Positions 27,232-35,636 of a DNA stretch of 48,594 nt are shown here, piece by piece. The position numbers and the translations under genes are program-made. The notes below the pieces were generated by a model. That model did not search any database. It was not told the origin of the DNA and saw only the letters and a list, made by a program, of their open reading frames with translations. This stretch comes from Bacteroidales bacterium. Its GTDB lineage: Bacteria; Bacteroidota; Bacteroidia; Bacteroidales; Dysgonomonadaceae. Within the stretch, counting starts at the first letter, position 1. Each line of letters starts with the position of its first letter. The DNA lies in contig DURL01000061.1 in assembly GCA_012837345.1 (NCBI GenBank), positions 1-48,594 of the forward strand. Reading direction: 5' to 3'.

Positions 27232-28491
27232 TTACTTTTCCCAACCTATCTTCACGTTTAGATCCTCCGGAGGGAAATCGAACGCAAGATCGTTTATTTC
27301 CTCCTCATTTTCCATATAGGAGGCAACCTTCCGCAAGACCTCCATCAACGAGGGATCAACACGCTCATCTCCTTTTACATGTTGCAGATACAGCTTCACG
27401 ATCAGGTCGGTGAGAAGTGGCATCAGATCCTCTGGCAGGGGGAACCCAAATCCCTTCAGACGCCCTTCAGCCACACGATAGGTGACACCTTCCAGTCGAC
27501 GGCGTGCCTCTTCTTCCAGGCTGACATCACCAGGCAGCGCGGTGAGGAAACGACTCTCAACATGAAGACTGTCTCCTGCAAGCACCATCATCCTCCAGGC
27601 AAAGGGATAATGCGCCAGTGTAGCCGTTTCAACGTCATGGATCTTGTTCCCCGATGATGAACTGTAGAGGGTTACATCGTTCGAATGAAAATGACCGGTG
27701 AAGATGATCGGCATTCCCGCGTCGGCCAATGCCTCGGCATGCTGCTCCCACTCCTCCACCAGGTAGTCAGGAAAGAAAGTCGATTGGTAGGGCATATGTT
27801 CCACCACTCCATGATGCATCATCCCCAGAACGGTAATGCCTTTCTCCCTGGCCTCACGGAGCACCGAAAGAGCCCACGCCATTGTTTGCGGCCTGATACG
27901 TCCTGCCGTAATCGACCCGCTGTCATGCTCATCGTAACGGTTGCTATCGAAACAGAGAATCCAATGCTCTTCATCCAGCGTGGCAACATAGCTGAGTGAT
28001 GACTCATCCCTCCGGATTGCTTCTCCATAGCCAAACGGCTCATAAAGTGCCGCGAACTCATCCTTGGTGATGCTTTCAACCGGCAGACGCTCATGCCCCT
28101 GATAGGAGACGGCATTGGGTATATTGATATCGTGGTTGCCCGGCACCACAAGGACCCGGGTACCACTCTTTTCCATTTCATGGAGTCTGGCAATCAGCCC
28201 GAGATGACTCTGCCGTTCTCCATGATGGGTGAGATCACCCGGGATAAGCAACAGGTCAGGTCTCTCGTACAGTAGCTCACGCCACACCTGGTCCAGCACC
28301 TTATGCTGGAGAGAAAAGCGTCTGCCTGATTGCTGTTCATATGTATGGAGTGCTTCTCCCTCGTCGAAAAGAGCAGGTGAGAAATAATGAATATCGGTCA
28401 CCAACGCTACCTTCAGCGAGTCAGCGGCAACAGGAGAAGTGATAGCAGTAACAGCCGTCAGCAACAGAATCAATCTCTGGTGTCGTTTCAT
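27232..28491 (-). CDS. Exported calcineurin-like metallophosphoesterase
   Basis: A two-metal phosphoesterase of unknown substrate. The 419-residue protein begins with a signal peptide (about 1-23, ending VAAD). The five metallophosphoesterase motifs are present in order: VTDIHY, LLIPGDLTHHG, VVPGNHD, MMHHGVVEH and FTGHFHSND. The C-terminal 120 residues are family-specific and helical. It starts 3 bases after the stop of the endonuclease I gene, so the two exported enzymes for phosphate esters or nucleic acids are one operon. A role in scavenging nucleotides is an inference. Confidence 0.92.
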   Translation of the reverse strand: MKRHQRLILLLTAVTAITSPVAADSLKVALVTDIHYFSPALFDEGEALHTYEQQSGRRFSLQHKVLDQVWRELLYERPDLLLIPGDLTHHGERQSHLGLIARLHEMEKSGTRVLVVPGNHDINIPNAVSYQGHERLPVESITKDEFAALYEPFGYGEAIRRDESSLSYVATLDEEHWILCFDSNRYDEHDSGSITAGRIRPQTMAWALSVLREAREKGITVLGMMHHGVVEHMPYQSTFFPDYLVEEWEQHAEALADAGMPIIFTGHFHSNDVTLYSSSSGNKIHDVETATLAHYPFAWRMMVLAGDSLHVESRFLTALPGDVSLEEEARRRLEGVTYRVAEGRLKGFGFPLPEDLMPLLTDLIVKLYLQHVKGDERVDPSLMEVLRKVASYMENEEEINDLAFDFPPEDLNVKIGWEK

Positions 28492-28494
28492 CTC

Positions 28495-29418
28495 TTATCT
28501 GATCCATATCAAAGACTTCACCCTCTCCAGCCATCGCTCAAAGGGACTGTACTCTATTGCCCGGAAGCTGTCGCTCATTGCCTCCTGGCAAAAAAGAGTA
28601 GAGTCAGAACTCCCCCAGACACACTCCACCAGCTCCGGATAATCAATATAGGGATTGCGGTTTTTCTGCAACCGATAGATCGCTTCATTGCGACGTACCT
28701 CTTTAAGACTCACAGGGTCCTCCCTGTGCCATTTCAACAACAGATCGAGAGACCACTTGCTGAAACCGGGATAACGATCTCCTCCCAACTGATCGGAGTG
28801 CCATCGGTGGAGATGGTCCTCATAGGCTGTCACCACATAAAAATAGCTGCGCGCAACATCCCCCTTGTATTCATCGATGGGTTCAAAAACTGTTTTGCTG
28901 TAACCACCAAAAGTGTTCTGACCAATCTTTGAGCCATTTGTAGACTCCCAATTCATGATCCCCACTTCTCCGAACGGAAGATTGCCGCGCCGGTTATTCA
29001 CATAACCATCAGTGGGATAGATATGAAACAGATCGGACTCCAGGATAGAGGTGCCACGGAACCAGCTTCTGGGTAAGAGATGCTCACGGTTGTAACAATC
29101 ACCCTCCTTACGGATGGACCCACAACGGTGCTGCCTGAAATCAAAACCATCAGTGGCTCCTCCCCCGCGGGGTTCATGGGAATAGATATCCCACACCTTG
29201 TCATTCTTATGGGCATCAGTCGCTTCAAATGCCTCCCATATCTCAGTGTAAGAGAGTACAGCCGGTTCGCGAATCACACGAAAAAGGGCACTCTTCAGCT
29301 CTGCACCTCTCATTCCCTCTGCCCTGGCATAATAACCATCCGGTATCTGTGCAGCAAGGGGAATAGAGAAAGCAAGCAGAACAACCAGAGCAAAACAGTT
29401 GTAACAGCGTTGGTTCAT
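28495..29418 (-). CDS. Exported endonuclease I family nuclease
   Basis: Endonuclease I enzymes are periplasmic or secreted nonspecific nucleases with a beta-beta-alpha metal finger. The 307-residue protein has a signal peptide (residues about 1-24, ending LAAQ). The catalytic region contains CGSIRKEGDCYNREHLLPRSWF, split here as the CYNREH-LLPRSW motif with the catalytic His, and YPTDGYVNNRRGNLPFG with the metal-binding Asn. The Cys pair around it may form a disulphide. First gene of the operon with the metallophosphoesterase. Confidence 0.92.
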   Translation of the reverse strand: MNQRCYNCFALVVLLAFSIPLAAQIPDGYYARAEGMRGAELKSALFRVIREPAVLSYTEIWEAFEATDAHKNDKVWDIYSHEPRGGGATDGFDFRQHRCGSIRKEGDCYNREHLLPRSWFRGTSILESDLFHIYPTDGYVNNRRGNLPFGEVGIMNWESTNGSKIGQNTFGGYSKTVFEPIDEYKGDVARSYFYVVTAYEDHLHRWHSDQLGGDRYPGFSKWSLDLLLKWHREDPVSLKEVRRNEAIYRLQKNRNPYIDYPELVECVWGSSDSTLFCQEAMSDSFRAIEYSPFERWLERVKSLIWIR

Positions 29419-29464
29419 TTCTTAATGACTTTCAGTACCAGGGTAAGATTACCCGGGGAAAAGG

Positions 29465-29472
29465 CAAATATA
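29465..29472 (-). promoter_or_regulatory. Promoter -7 element for the endonuclease I operon
   Basis: The minus strand reads TATATTTG, 46 bases before the start codon. The -33 box is not clear. Confidence 0.45.
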
Positions 29473-29544
29473 AAGAAAACTATGCTTTCCGACCTATAGA
29501 AGCAGAAAAAAATGAAAGAATGGATGAAAGTAGAGGGAGAGAAG

Positions 29545-30948
29545 TCAGGAGTTCAATATTCGCTCAATCTCCTCGATGTCGGAACGGAACCCTTTGTCAA
29601 CCTCATAGAAGTTTTTAACCGTGTTACAGGCGTGAAGTACCGTGGCATGATTGCGGTTCCCTACCTGCAATCCGATCTGGGAGAGCGACAACTCTGTATG
29701 CTTCTTGATAAAATACATGGTCACCTGTCGTGCCTGTACAATCTCCCGTTTACGTGATGAGGAATGAATTAACTCCTTCTTCACGTTAAAAAACTGGGAT
29801 ACTGTATCCTGAATCTTCTCAACAGTGATCCGTTTCCGTTCAAAACGAATGCTTTGCTCCATCACTCTCCGGGCCAGGGTCATGTCGATCTCACGGTTGT
29901 TGATGATGGAATGAGCCATCAGCGATACCACAATCCCTTCAAGATCACGCACGTTCTCGGTTACATTCTCTGCGATGAAATCAATTACGTTCTCAGGAAT
30001 GGAAAGACCGTCAGACAACACCTTGTTTTGCAGAATCTTCTTGCGCAACTCCTTGTCAGGTCGCTCCAGTTTGGTTGAGAGACCCCACCGAAAACGGGTT
30101 AACAGTCGCTCTTCCATTCCCTGCATATCCATAGGAGCACAGTCGGAGGTCATCACCAGCTGCTTGTTGTTCTGGTGCAGATGGTTAAAGATATGAAAGA
30201 AGGTGTTTTGTGTTTTCTCCAGACCAGACAGCTCATGGATATCATCAATAATCAGCACATCGATGCTCTGATAAAAATTGATAAAATCATTGATCGTATT
30301 GAAACGACGGGCATCGGTAAACTGCACCTTGAAGAGATGTGCCGAGAGATAGAGCACCTTTTTCTCGGGATAAAGCTCCTGCACCTTTGAGCCGATGGCA
30401 TGACAGAGATGGGTCTTACCCACACCGGAGTGTCCATGTACAAAGAGGGGGTTGAAAGCAGTCTTTGCCGGATTGTTGGCTACCGCTTCGGCCGCTGTTC
30501 TTGAGAGCCGGTTGCTCTCTCCTTCAAAGAAATTCATGAAACGGTATTTGCCGTTGATCTGTGAGTCAAACTCGGTGGTCTCAACACGGTCGAAGGGACT
30601 GGGAACTTTCTCAGTGATTTTCTTGCGGAGCGATTTGTCGACCTGAGCCAACGGTTTGCTCTCACCGCGCAGCTCTACCGCCGTATTACTTTCGGTCTCT
30701 ACCAGTATCCGGTAATTGAGGATGGTACCCTCACCGATCTCGCGGTAAAGCGTCTGCTGAATCAGATCCAGATATTTATCTTCCAGGTATTCATAGAAAA
30801 ACTGACTGGGAACCTGAACGGTGAGCACATGATCGAGGTATTTGAGTGGAACAATGGGAAGAAACCATGTATTGAATGCCGGTTCGGGGATGTTGTCCCG
30901 AATCACACTCAGACAGTTGTTCCATAAAATCTGGCAGTCGTTTTTCAT
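29545..30948 (-). CDS. dnaA: Chromosomal replication initiator DnaA
   Basis: DnaA opens the replication origin. The 467-residue protein has domain I (residues 1-80), a short linker, then the AAA+ domain with Walker A GHSGVGKT (172-179) and Walker B VLIIDDIHE (231-239). It ends in the DNA-binding helix-turn-helix domain with LSLSQIGLQVGNRNHATVLHA, the DnaA signature. No frameshift or loss is seen. In this window it does not have dnaN or recF beside it; recF lies 15 kb away. Confidence 0.97.
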   Translation of the reverse strand: MKNDCQILWNNCLSVIRDNIPEPAFNTWFLPIVPLKYLDHVLTVQVPSQFFYEYLEDKYLDLIQQTLYREIGEGTILNYRILVETESNTAVELRGESKPLAQVDKSLRKKITEKVPSPFDRVETTEFDSQINGKYRFMNFFEGESNRLSRTAAEAVANNPAKTAFNPLFVHGHSGVGKTHLCHAIGSKVQELYPEKKVLYLSAHLFKVQFTDARRFNTINDFINFYQSIDVLIIDDIHELSGLEKTQNTFFHIFNHLHQNNKQLVMTSDCAPMDMQGMEERLLTRFRWGLSTKLERPDKELRKKILQNKVLSDGLSIPENVIDFIAENVTENVRDLEGIVVSLMAHSIINNREIDMTLARRVMEQSIRFERKRITVEKIQDTVSQFFNVKKELIHSSSRKREIVQARQVTMYFIKKHTELSLSQIGLQVGNRNHATVLHACNTVKNFYEVDKGFRSDIEEIERILNS

Positions 30949-31310
30949 TGAATCTCAAAAATGATCTTTGTATTTTCCGCAAAGAGATTACAAATTTTGC
31001 AAAAATAAACGAGAAAAAAAAATGAACTTTTTCCCCATCGATGGCTTTCAAAATAAAGAACGTTATTTATCAGTAAAATAGAGACAATGATCTGATTATC
31101 TCTTTGTTAACAATACTCCGGAATACTTAGATCCCTGACTCACAATTAGATATATCAATCGGCCGGCTGATGTAAGGAATTTGTTTTTATTTCAATTTTG
31201 TTACGTAAAGACCGACAGTCAACCTGTTTCGATCAAAACAACAACTTAATCACTATTTAGACTGATTCTATATAAAAGAGATGGCAGATTAAAAACTGTA
31301 ACCCGGAGAT
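30949..31310. other. AT-rich intergenic region upstream of dnaA
   Basis: This stretch of 362 bases has no gene. A possible -7 element for dnaA (TATTTTTG, minus strand) lies at 31000-31007. A palindrome TTGTTAACAA is at 31104-31113 and a near-palindrome ATCGGCCGGCTGAT is near 31154. I found no TTATCCACA-type DnaA boxes by eye on either strand, so there is no positive evidence for an origin here. Confidence 0.5.
31000..31007 (-). promoter_or_regulatory. Possible promoter -7 element for dnaA
   Basis: The minus strand reads TATTTTTG, which fits TAnnTTTG, 52 bases before the dnaA start. There is no -33 match at the right distance. Confidence 0.35.
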
Positions 31311-32201
31311 TCAAAACAAACTCACCTTGACACTCAGGTAACGCCCGGGGTTCAGACGGATATCCTCAAGCAGCTTCGTGGCAGTCTCAATGGTTACGGT
31401 AAGACTGTCATGCAGGCGGGTGTCATTCATGAGCAACCCCAAAGAATTGTCTTTGCTGTTGATTCTGGCAGATAGTAATTTCAGGTTATTGACAGTCTCG
31501 TCGATACCGGCATAGGTACGGCTGAGATCCATGGCACTGAGTTCATTGCTAACCTTGCTAAGATCACCTGAAACAGCACGCAGATTGTTGCTGATTTCAG
31601 GTAAATCGCCTTCCAGGGCAACCACCATTCTATTGAGACTTTGACTGGTTTGGCTAAGCTGGTTGATGGTACTGCCAATCCCATCGATCGATTGTTCCCA
31701 GGATGGATGGGCTGCGATTCGCTGTAGCGAGAGCAGCAGTGAGTCTACTCGCAGAAAGAGGGAATCAGCCCGGGGCATAAGTTTTGCAGCTCCGTCCATC
31801 AATCCCGTCACCTTGTGACCGGAGATGGTATCACCTGGCTGCATATGAGTGTGCGAACTGCCGAGAACGAGCGTTGCCATGGAGGCTCCGAAGAGATCGG
31901 TTCCATACTCAAGGTAACTGTCATCGGGTATAGGGAACTCCTCCTCCAGGTTAATAGCCACGGCAAACTGCATCGGATCGGTTGCAGCCATATTGATGGT
32001 GCTGATCAGTCCGACCTGATACCCTTTCACGTACACCGGGGAGGAGAGCAGCAGGCTGGTTACATCATCAAAAAGGGCATAATAATGCTTTTGTTGTTTC
32101 AGCACATTGACCCCTTTAAGAAAGTTGATGCCAAAATAGATCATCACTAGACTGGCAAGGAATGTCAGCCCGATAAGAGCGTTTCTTGAAATTATTTTCA
32201 T
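31311..32201 (-). CDS. mlaD: MlaD/MCE-domain lipid transport protein
   Basis: MCE proteins form periplasmic rings that move lipids between the inner and outer membranes. The 296-residue protein has one N-terminal transmembrane segment (about residues 7-28) followed by the MCE domain (YYALFDDVTSLLLSSPVYVKGYQVGLI through about residue 120). The C-terminal half is helical and Ser/Leu-rich with coiled-coil character (TINQLSQTSQSLNRM). The ABC partners (mlaE, mlaF) are not in the window. It follows the amidase gene by 8 bases, so both are in one operon for envelope upkeep. Confidence 0.92.
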   Translation of the reverse strand: MKIISRNALIGLTFLASLVMIYFGINFLKGVNVLKQQKHYYALFDDVTSLLLSSPVYVKGYQVGLISTINMAATDPMQFAVAINLEEEFPIPDDSYLEYGTDLFGASMATLVLGSSHTHMQPGDTISGHKVTGLMDGAAKLMPRADSLFLRVDSLLLSLQRIAAHPSWEQSIDGIGSTINQLSQTSQSLNRMVVALEGDLPEISNNLRAVSGDLSKVSNELSAMDLSRTYAGIDETVNNLKLLSARINSKDNSLGLLMNDTRLHDSLTVTIETATKLLEDIRLNPGRYLSVKVSLF

Positions 32202-32209
32202 TGTTGTAC

Positions 32210-33307
32210 TTATTTCAGGCGTTGTCCATCCACCATCTCGATGACAAAAGCATCCTTGAAACTCCTGCGAACCTCACGTAAGGTCCTGTTAATCTGAGAC
32301 TGGCTGCCGGCACTCCCATAGGTATACTTATATAAGCCATTCTCAACATAATGATCCACGGGATCAAGCCCTTTGAAAACCTTTGATCCCTTCCCATATT
32401 TGCGGGAGGAGGTGAGGAACTGAACGCGATACTCCTTGTCACCGGGTCTGTCAGCAGAGGAGACAGCGTCACCCGTGACGGGTGAAGTGGGGTTGCTGTT
32501 AAAGACATAACTCTTCTTGTCATGTTCTCTTTTATACTCCCTGAAACCGTTGTAAATGGCGTTGGCCAACGTGGTCTGACCGCTGCTGCTTTTCAGGAAT
32601 TTCTCCTCCTGGCGGTTGCTGATATATCCCAATTCCACCAGAATACTGGGCATACCTACCTCACGCAACACCAAAAAACCGGCCTGTCTGACATTGCGAT
32701 TCACTCTTTTGGCACCGGTAACCAGCTGGTTCTGCACAATGGTGGCCAGATAGACACTCTGCGAGAGAAACGCATTGGACATGAATTCGAAGATGATATA
32801 AGATTCCGGCTCATTGGGGTTGAACCCTTCATACTTCACTGAATAATCCTCTTCATACATGATCACCGCATTCTCCGCTTTGGCCACATCCAGGTTGTCC
32901 TTGCTGCGGTGCAGGCCCAGCACGAAGGTCTCAACCCCCTGTGGGGAGGTACGCCTCCTGTCCAGCGCGTTGCAGTGGAGCGAGATGAAGAGATCGGCAT
33001 GCGCCTTATTGGCAATCTCAGCCCGCTTCTTCAAGTCCACGAAGTGATCGTTGTCACGCGTGTAGATCACATCCACATCCTTGTGATGCTGCTCGATGAG
33101 TGCCCCCAGCCTGAGACCCACCGACAAGACGATATCTTTTTCACGTGAGGTTGCCCCCACAGCCCCTGGGTCCTTGCCCCCATGGCCGGGGTCAATCACC
33201 ACGGTGAAAGGTCTGCTTTGTGCGAATGAACGGGTGCCGGGAAAAAGGGTGAACAAAGCACCCAATAAAACCAGAACAAAAAAATGATTCCTTGGCATCA
33301 TCTCCAT
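32210..33307 (-). CDS. N-acetylmuramoyl-L-alanine amidase (Amidase_3)
   Basis: The enzyme cleaves the bond between MurNAc and the stem peptide and helps separate daughter cells. The 365-residue protein begins with a signal peptide (residues about 1-30; ATG codons at 33307, 33301 and 33298 are all possible). The zinc amidase domain has VIDPGHGGKDPGAVG, the ISLHCNA motif, VLREVGMPSILVELGYISN with the catalytic Glu, and NAIYNGF. A loop of about 45 residues sits between. The C-terminal 80 residues (EYRVQFLTSSRKY to the end) look like a SPOR-type domain, which binds denuded glycan. Strong promoter at 33318-33348. Confidence 0.93.
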   Translation of the reverse strand: MEMMPRNHFFVLVLLGALFTLFPGTRSFAQSRPFTVVIDPGHGGKDPGAVGATSREKDIVLSVGLRLGALIEQHHKDVDVIYTRDNDHFVDLKKRAEIANKAHADLFISLHCNALDRRRTSPQGVETFVLGLHRSKDNLDVAKAENAVIMYEEDYSVKYEGFNPNEPESYIIFEFMSNAFLSQSVYLATIVQNQLVTGAKRVNRNVRQAGFLVLREVGMPSILVELGYISNRQEEKFLKSSSGQTTLANAIYNGFREYKREHDKKSYVFNSNPTSPVTGDAVSSADRPGDKEYRVQFLTSSRKYGKGSKVFKGLDPVDHYVENGLYKYTYGSAGSQSQINRTLREVRRSFKDAFVIEMVDGQRLK

Positions 33308-33317
33308 TTCTTTTTCA

Positions 33318-33348
33318 CAAAAATAGATATTTATTTCGTTGGGGCAAA
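33318..33348 (-). promoter_or_regulatory. Promoter for the amidase-mlaD operon
   Basis: The minus strand shows TATTTTTG at 33318-33325 and TTTG at 33345-33348 with a spacer of 19, a full consensus match. The -33 box is the end of the T-run of the upstream gene's terminator. Confidence 0.65.
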
Positions 33349-33378
33349 AAAATGGAGTAACCCGGTGGCAACTCCATT
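33344..33378 (-). terminator. Terminator of the TlpA-like gene
   Basis: On the minus strand arms AATGGAGT and ACTCCATT (33371-33378 and 33351-33358) are followed by a T-run that ends in the next gene's -33 box. Confidence 0.75.
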
Positions 33379-33405
33379 CTTCATATCCTATATGCAGACA
33401 CCCGG

Positions 33406-34524
33406 TTAAGGCATCAGTTCCGTAAGCTTGGCATCGAGTGCTTCCCCACGAAGGTTCTTCTCAATGATGATACCCTCCTTGTCGAGGAGCACAGTGTGGG
33501 GAATACCCTGGATGGCGTAAAGATCGACCACCGGGCTGTCCCAGTACATCAGATCTGACATCTGCGGCCAGATCATCTTCATCTGGCTGATACCCTCCAA
33601 CCATTCATCCCGATCCCGGTCGAAAGAGACACCCACCACCTCGAAGCCTTTTGACTTGTACTTTTCATAAGCAGCTGCCACGTGGGGCATCTCCTGGCGA
33701 CAGGGACCGCACCAGGCTGCCCAGAAGTCCACCAACACATACTTGCCTTTTCCGGCATAATCGGAGAGCGACACCTCTTCTCCATCACTGTTTTTCAGAG
33801 TGAAATCGACAAACTTCTGCCCGATGGCCACCCTTTCCAGGTTCTCCAGCCGTTTGATCACACGCTGAATATTCTCTTTCGATTTAAATGTCTCATCAGC
33901 CGATTCGAGAATCTCCCTCTGCTGTTCCGGTTCGAACATCGAAGAGGAAGCCATGAAAGAGTATTGTCCCAGGTCGTTTTGAATGTTCTCCCTGATAAAA
34001 TTGAAGCTCAGCTCTGTCATCTGACTGCTGATGCTGTCGTAACGGGTATTGATCTCAGCATCCATCTCTTCGGTAAGCGTACCGGTGGCCTGTGCACTGT
34101 TGTAACGCTCCACCAACCCACGGATCTGCATGCCCAGGTCACGCTGCTTCAACCTGAAATCGGTATAGGCCTGGTTGATTTTTGACCCACTCACCGTCAC
34201 CACGCTATCGAATGTGACCTTCTGTGTACCCGGTTCCAGCAGGAGTGGAATACGGTTTTCCTGCCTGGGTGCTATCGACTCATCGAGGAGAACAAAACGC
34301 AAGCGGACAGAATCGACAGCGCCCGAGAAGGTGAACGCACCGTTCTCCACCAACGCTGTGTCGGTGGTAACCATGGCATCGTCGGTGATCATCTGCAGAT
34401 ATACATTGGTGCCTTCGAAGTCGGGATTGGCAACCCTCCCCTTGATGGAATACTCATTGGCATTCTGGCAGGAAACCAGGATCAGTGCCGATATAAAAAG
34501 ATAAAATAATTTCCTCATGTTCAT
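33406..34524 (-). CDS. TlpA-like thiol-disulphide oxidoreductase lipoprotein with DUF4369 domain
   Basis: Periplasm-facing thioredoxin-like proteins reduce disulphides. The start at MNMRKLF (34524; ATG 34518 is equally possible) gives 372 residues with lipobox LVSC (Cys19). An N-terminal DUF4369 domain (YSIKGRVANPDFEGTNVYLQ) is followed by a helical linker and a C-terminal thioredoxin fold with the active site WAAWCGPCRQEMP (Cys272, Cys275) and a conserved cis-Pro segment GIPHTVLLD. It stands alone. A candidate structured RNA lies about 150 bases upstream on the same strand and might regulate it. Confidence 0.94.
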   Translation of the reverse strand: MNMRKLFYLFISALILVSCQNANEYSIKGRVANPDFEGTNVYLQMITDDAMVTTDTALVENGAFTFSGAVDSVRLRFVLLDESIAPRQENRIPLLLEPGTQKVTFDSVVTVSGSKINQAYTDFRLKQRDLGMQIRGLVERYNSAQATGTLTEEMDAEINTRYDSISSQMTELSFNFIRENIQNDLGQYSFMASSSMFEPEQQREILESADETFKSKENIQRVIKRLENLERVAIGQKFVDFTLKNSDGEEVSLSDYAGKGKYVLVDFWAAWCGPCRQEMPHVAAAYEKYKSKGFEVVGVSFDRDRDEWLEGISQMKMIWPQMSDLMYWDSPVVDLYAIQGIPHTVLLDKEGIIIEKNLRGEALDAKLTELMP

Positions 34525-34675
34525 TTCTATTTTTGAATATACAAGAACGAAGATATACAAAATCCCGGAACAATGGTGCAAACAGGCATATTTTGTTGCC
34601 TTTTGGCAATAAATAAGCGTTCCCGTCGTTTGTTTTTCACTTACCTACTGGCCGATGAATGAAAACGATCCACAA

Positions 34676-34790
34676 ATAAAAAACCCGGGGATGAACTCTC
34701 CCAGCAAGAGGGAGCACCCCTCGCAGTTATCGCTGCGGATCATTCGTCAGTTTGCACGATGTTGTCAAGCGGAGAGATCCCTCCCACTTC
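34676..34790 (-). ncRNA. Candidate structured RNA or leader upstream of the TlpA-like gene
   Basis: Read on the minus strand, a 5' arm GGGATCTCTCC (34781-34771) can pair with a 3' arm GGAGAG-TTC-ATCCC (34701-34688), giving 11 pairs with a 3-base bulge. Inside is a hairpin CGCAG-CGATAA-CTGCG. Directly after the 3' arm come CGGG and a run of six T (34683-34678), as in an intrinsic terminator. The 3' arm can instead form a local hairpin GGGGT-G-CTCCC / GGGAG-AGTTC-ATCCCC, so two mutually exclusive folds exist, as in 6S-like RNA or an attenuator. A near-consensus -7 element, TCATTTTG, lies at 34795-34802. No family is assigned. Confidence 0.45.
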
Positions 34791-34851
34791 ACGACAAAAT
34801 GATCAACATGAACTGAAAGACCAGCATCACTCAACAAGCAAGTCATCTTTT

Positions 34852-34881
34852 TTTGCGAATCAGGAATTTTCGCTATCTTTG
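34852..34881 (+). promoter_or_regulatory. Promoter for rpe
   Basis: TTTG at 34852-34855 and TATCTTTG at 34874-34881 with 18 bases between, 20 bases before the rpe start codon. Confidence 0.6.
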
Positions 34882-34901
34882 AGAATAGAAAAATCATTCT
34901 C

Positions 34902-35552
34902 ATGAGTACGATTGTTGCACCGTCGCTGCTGGCGGCCGATTTCCTTCATCTCAACCGGGATATTGAGATGCTTAACAGAAGTGAGGCGGACTGGATCCAC
35001 CTGGATATCATGGATGGCGTTTTCGTGCCCAACATATCGTTTGGTTTTCCGGTGATCAACCAACTGAGAAAGATAACCCTGAAACCGCTCGATGCACATC
35101 TGATGATCGTTACTCCGGAGAAGTTCATCGATGAGATTGCAGCTGCAGGGGCAACCTATATGAATGTACACTATGAAGCTTGTCCACATCTCCATCGTAT
35201 CGTACAGGAGATACGCAAAAAAGGGATGAAGCCGGCTGTCACACTCAACCCCCACACGCCTCTTTCATTGCTGGAAGAGATCCTGCCGGACCTGGAGATG
35301 GTGCTGTTGATGTCAGTGAACCCCGGCTTTGGCGGGCAGCAGTTCATTGAAGGTACAATCAGAAAGGTGGCTCAGCTCAGGGAGATGATTGCGAAAAGAA
35401 ACTCCTCCACGCTCATTGAGGTGGATGGTGGCATCAACCTGGAAACAGGACGCAAGCTGGTGGATGCCGGTGCTGATGTGCTGGTGGCCGGCAGTTTTGT
35501 CTTCTCTTCGGATGATCCGATAGAGACCATCCGGCAGCTGAAGGCATTGTAG
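34902..35552 (+). CDS. rpe: Ribulose-phosphate 3-epimerase
   Basis: Rpe interconverts ribulose 5-phosphate and xylulose 5-phosphate in the pentose phosphate pathway. The 216-residue protein is full length. Motifs of the TIM-barrel enzyme are clear: VAPSLLAADFLHL, WIHLDIMDGVFVPNISFG with the metal-binding His and Asp, DAHLMI, VLLMSVNPGFGGQQFI, IEVDGGIN and the phosphate-binding AGSFVF. A promoter with both boxes lies directly upstream. comEC follows after 84 bases, probably on the same transcript. Confidence 0.97.
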   Translation: MSTIVAPSLLAADFLHLNRDIEMLNRSEADWIHLDIMDGVFVPNISFGFPVINQLRKITLKPLDAHLMIVTPEKFIDEIAAAGATYMNVHYEACPHLHRIVQEIRKKGMKPAVTLNPHTPLSLLEEILPDLEMVLLMSVNPGFGGQQFIEGTIRKVAQLREMIAKRNSSTLIEVDGGINLETGRKLVDAGADVLVAGSFVFSSDDPIETIRQLKAL

Positions 35553-35636
35553 TCCTTTCCATTGTGGTAGCTGTGCGACCACGGGGTCATCCCCATGATA
35601 CGGCAGATGTACGATCCGTTCTTTTGTGCGCGTATA

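Noticed and set aside
30949-31310. Replication origin next to dnaA
   Set aside because: No DnaA-box cluster or duplex-unwinding element could be identified by eye, so the claim would be guesswork.
34676-34790. Signal recognition particle RNA
   Set aside because: The region lacks the conserved GGAA tetraloop with its flanking internal loops, so the 4.5S RNA idea does not hold.
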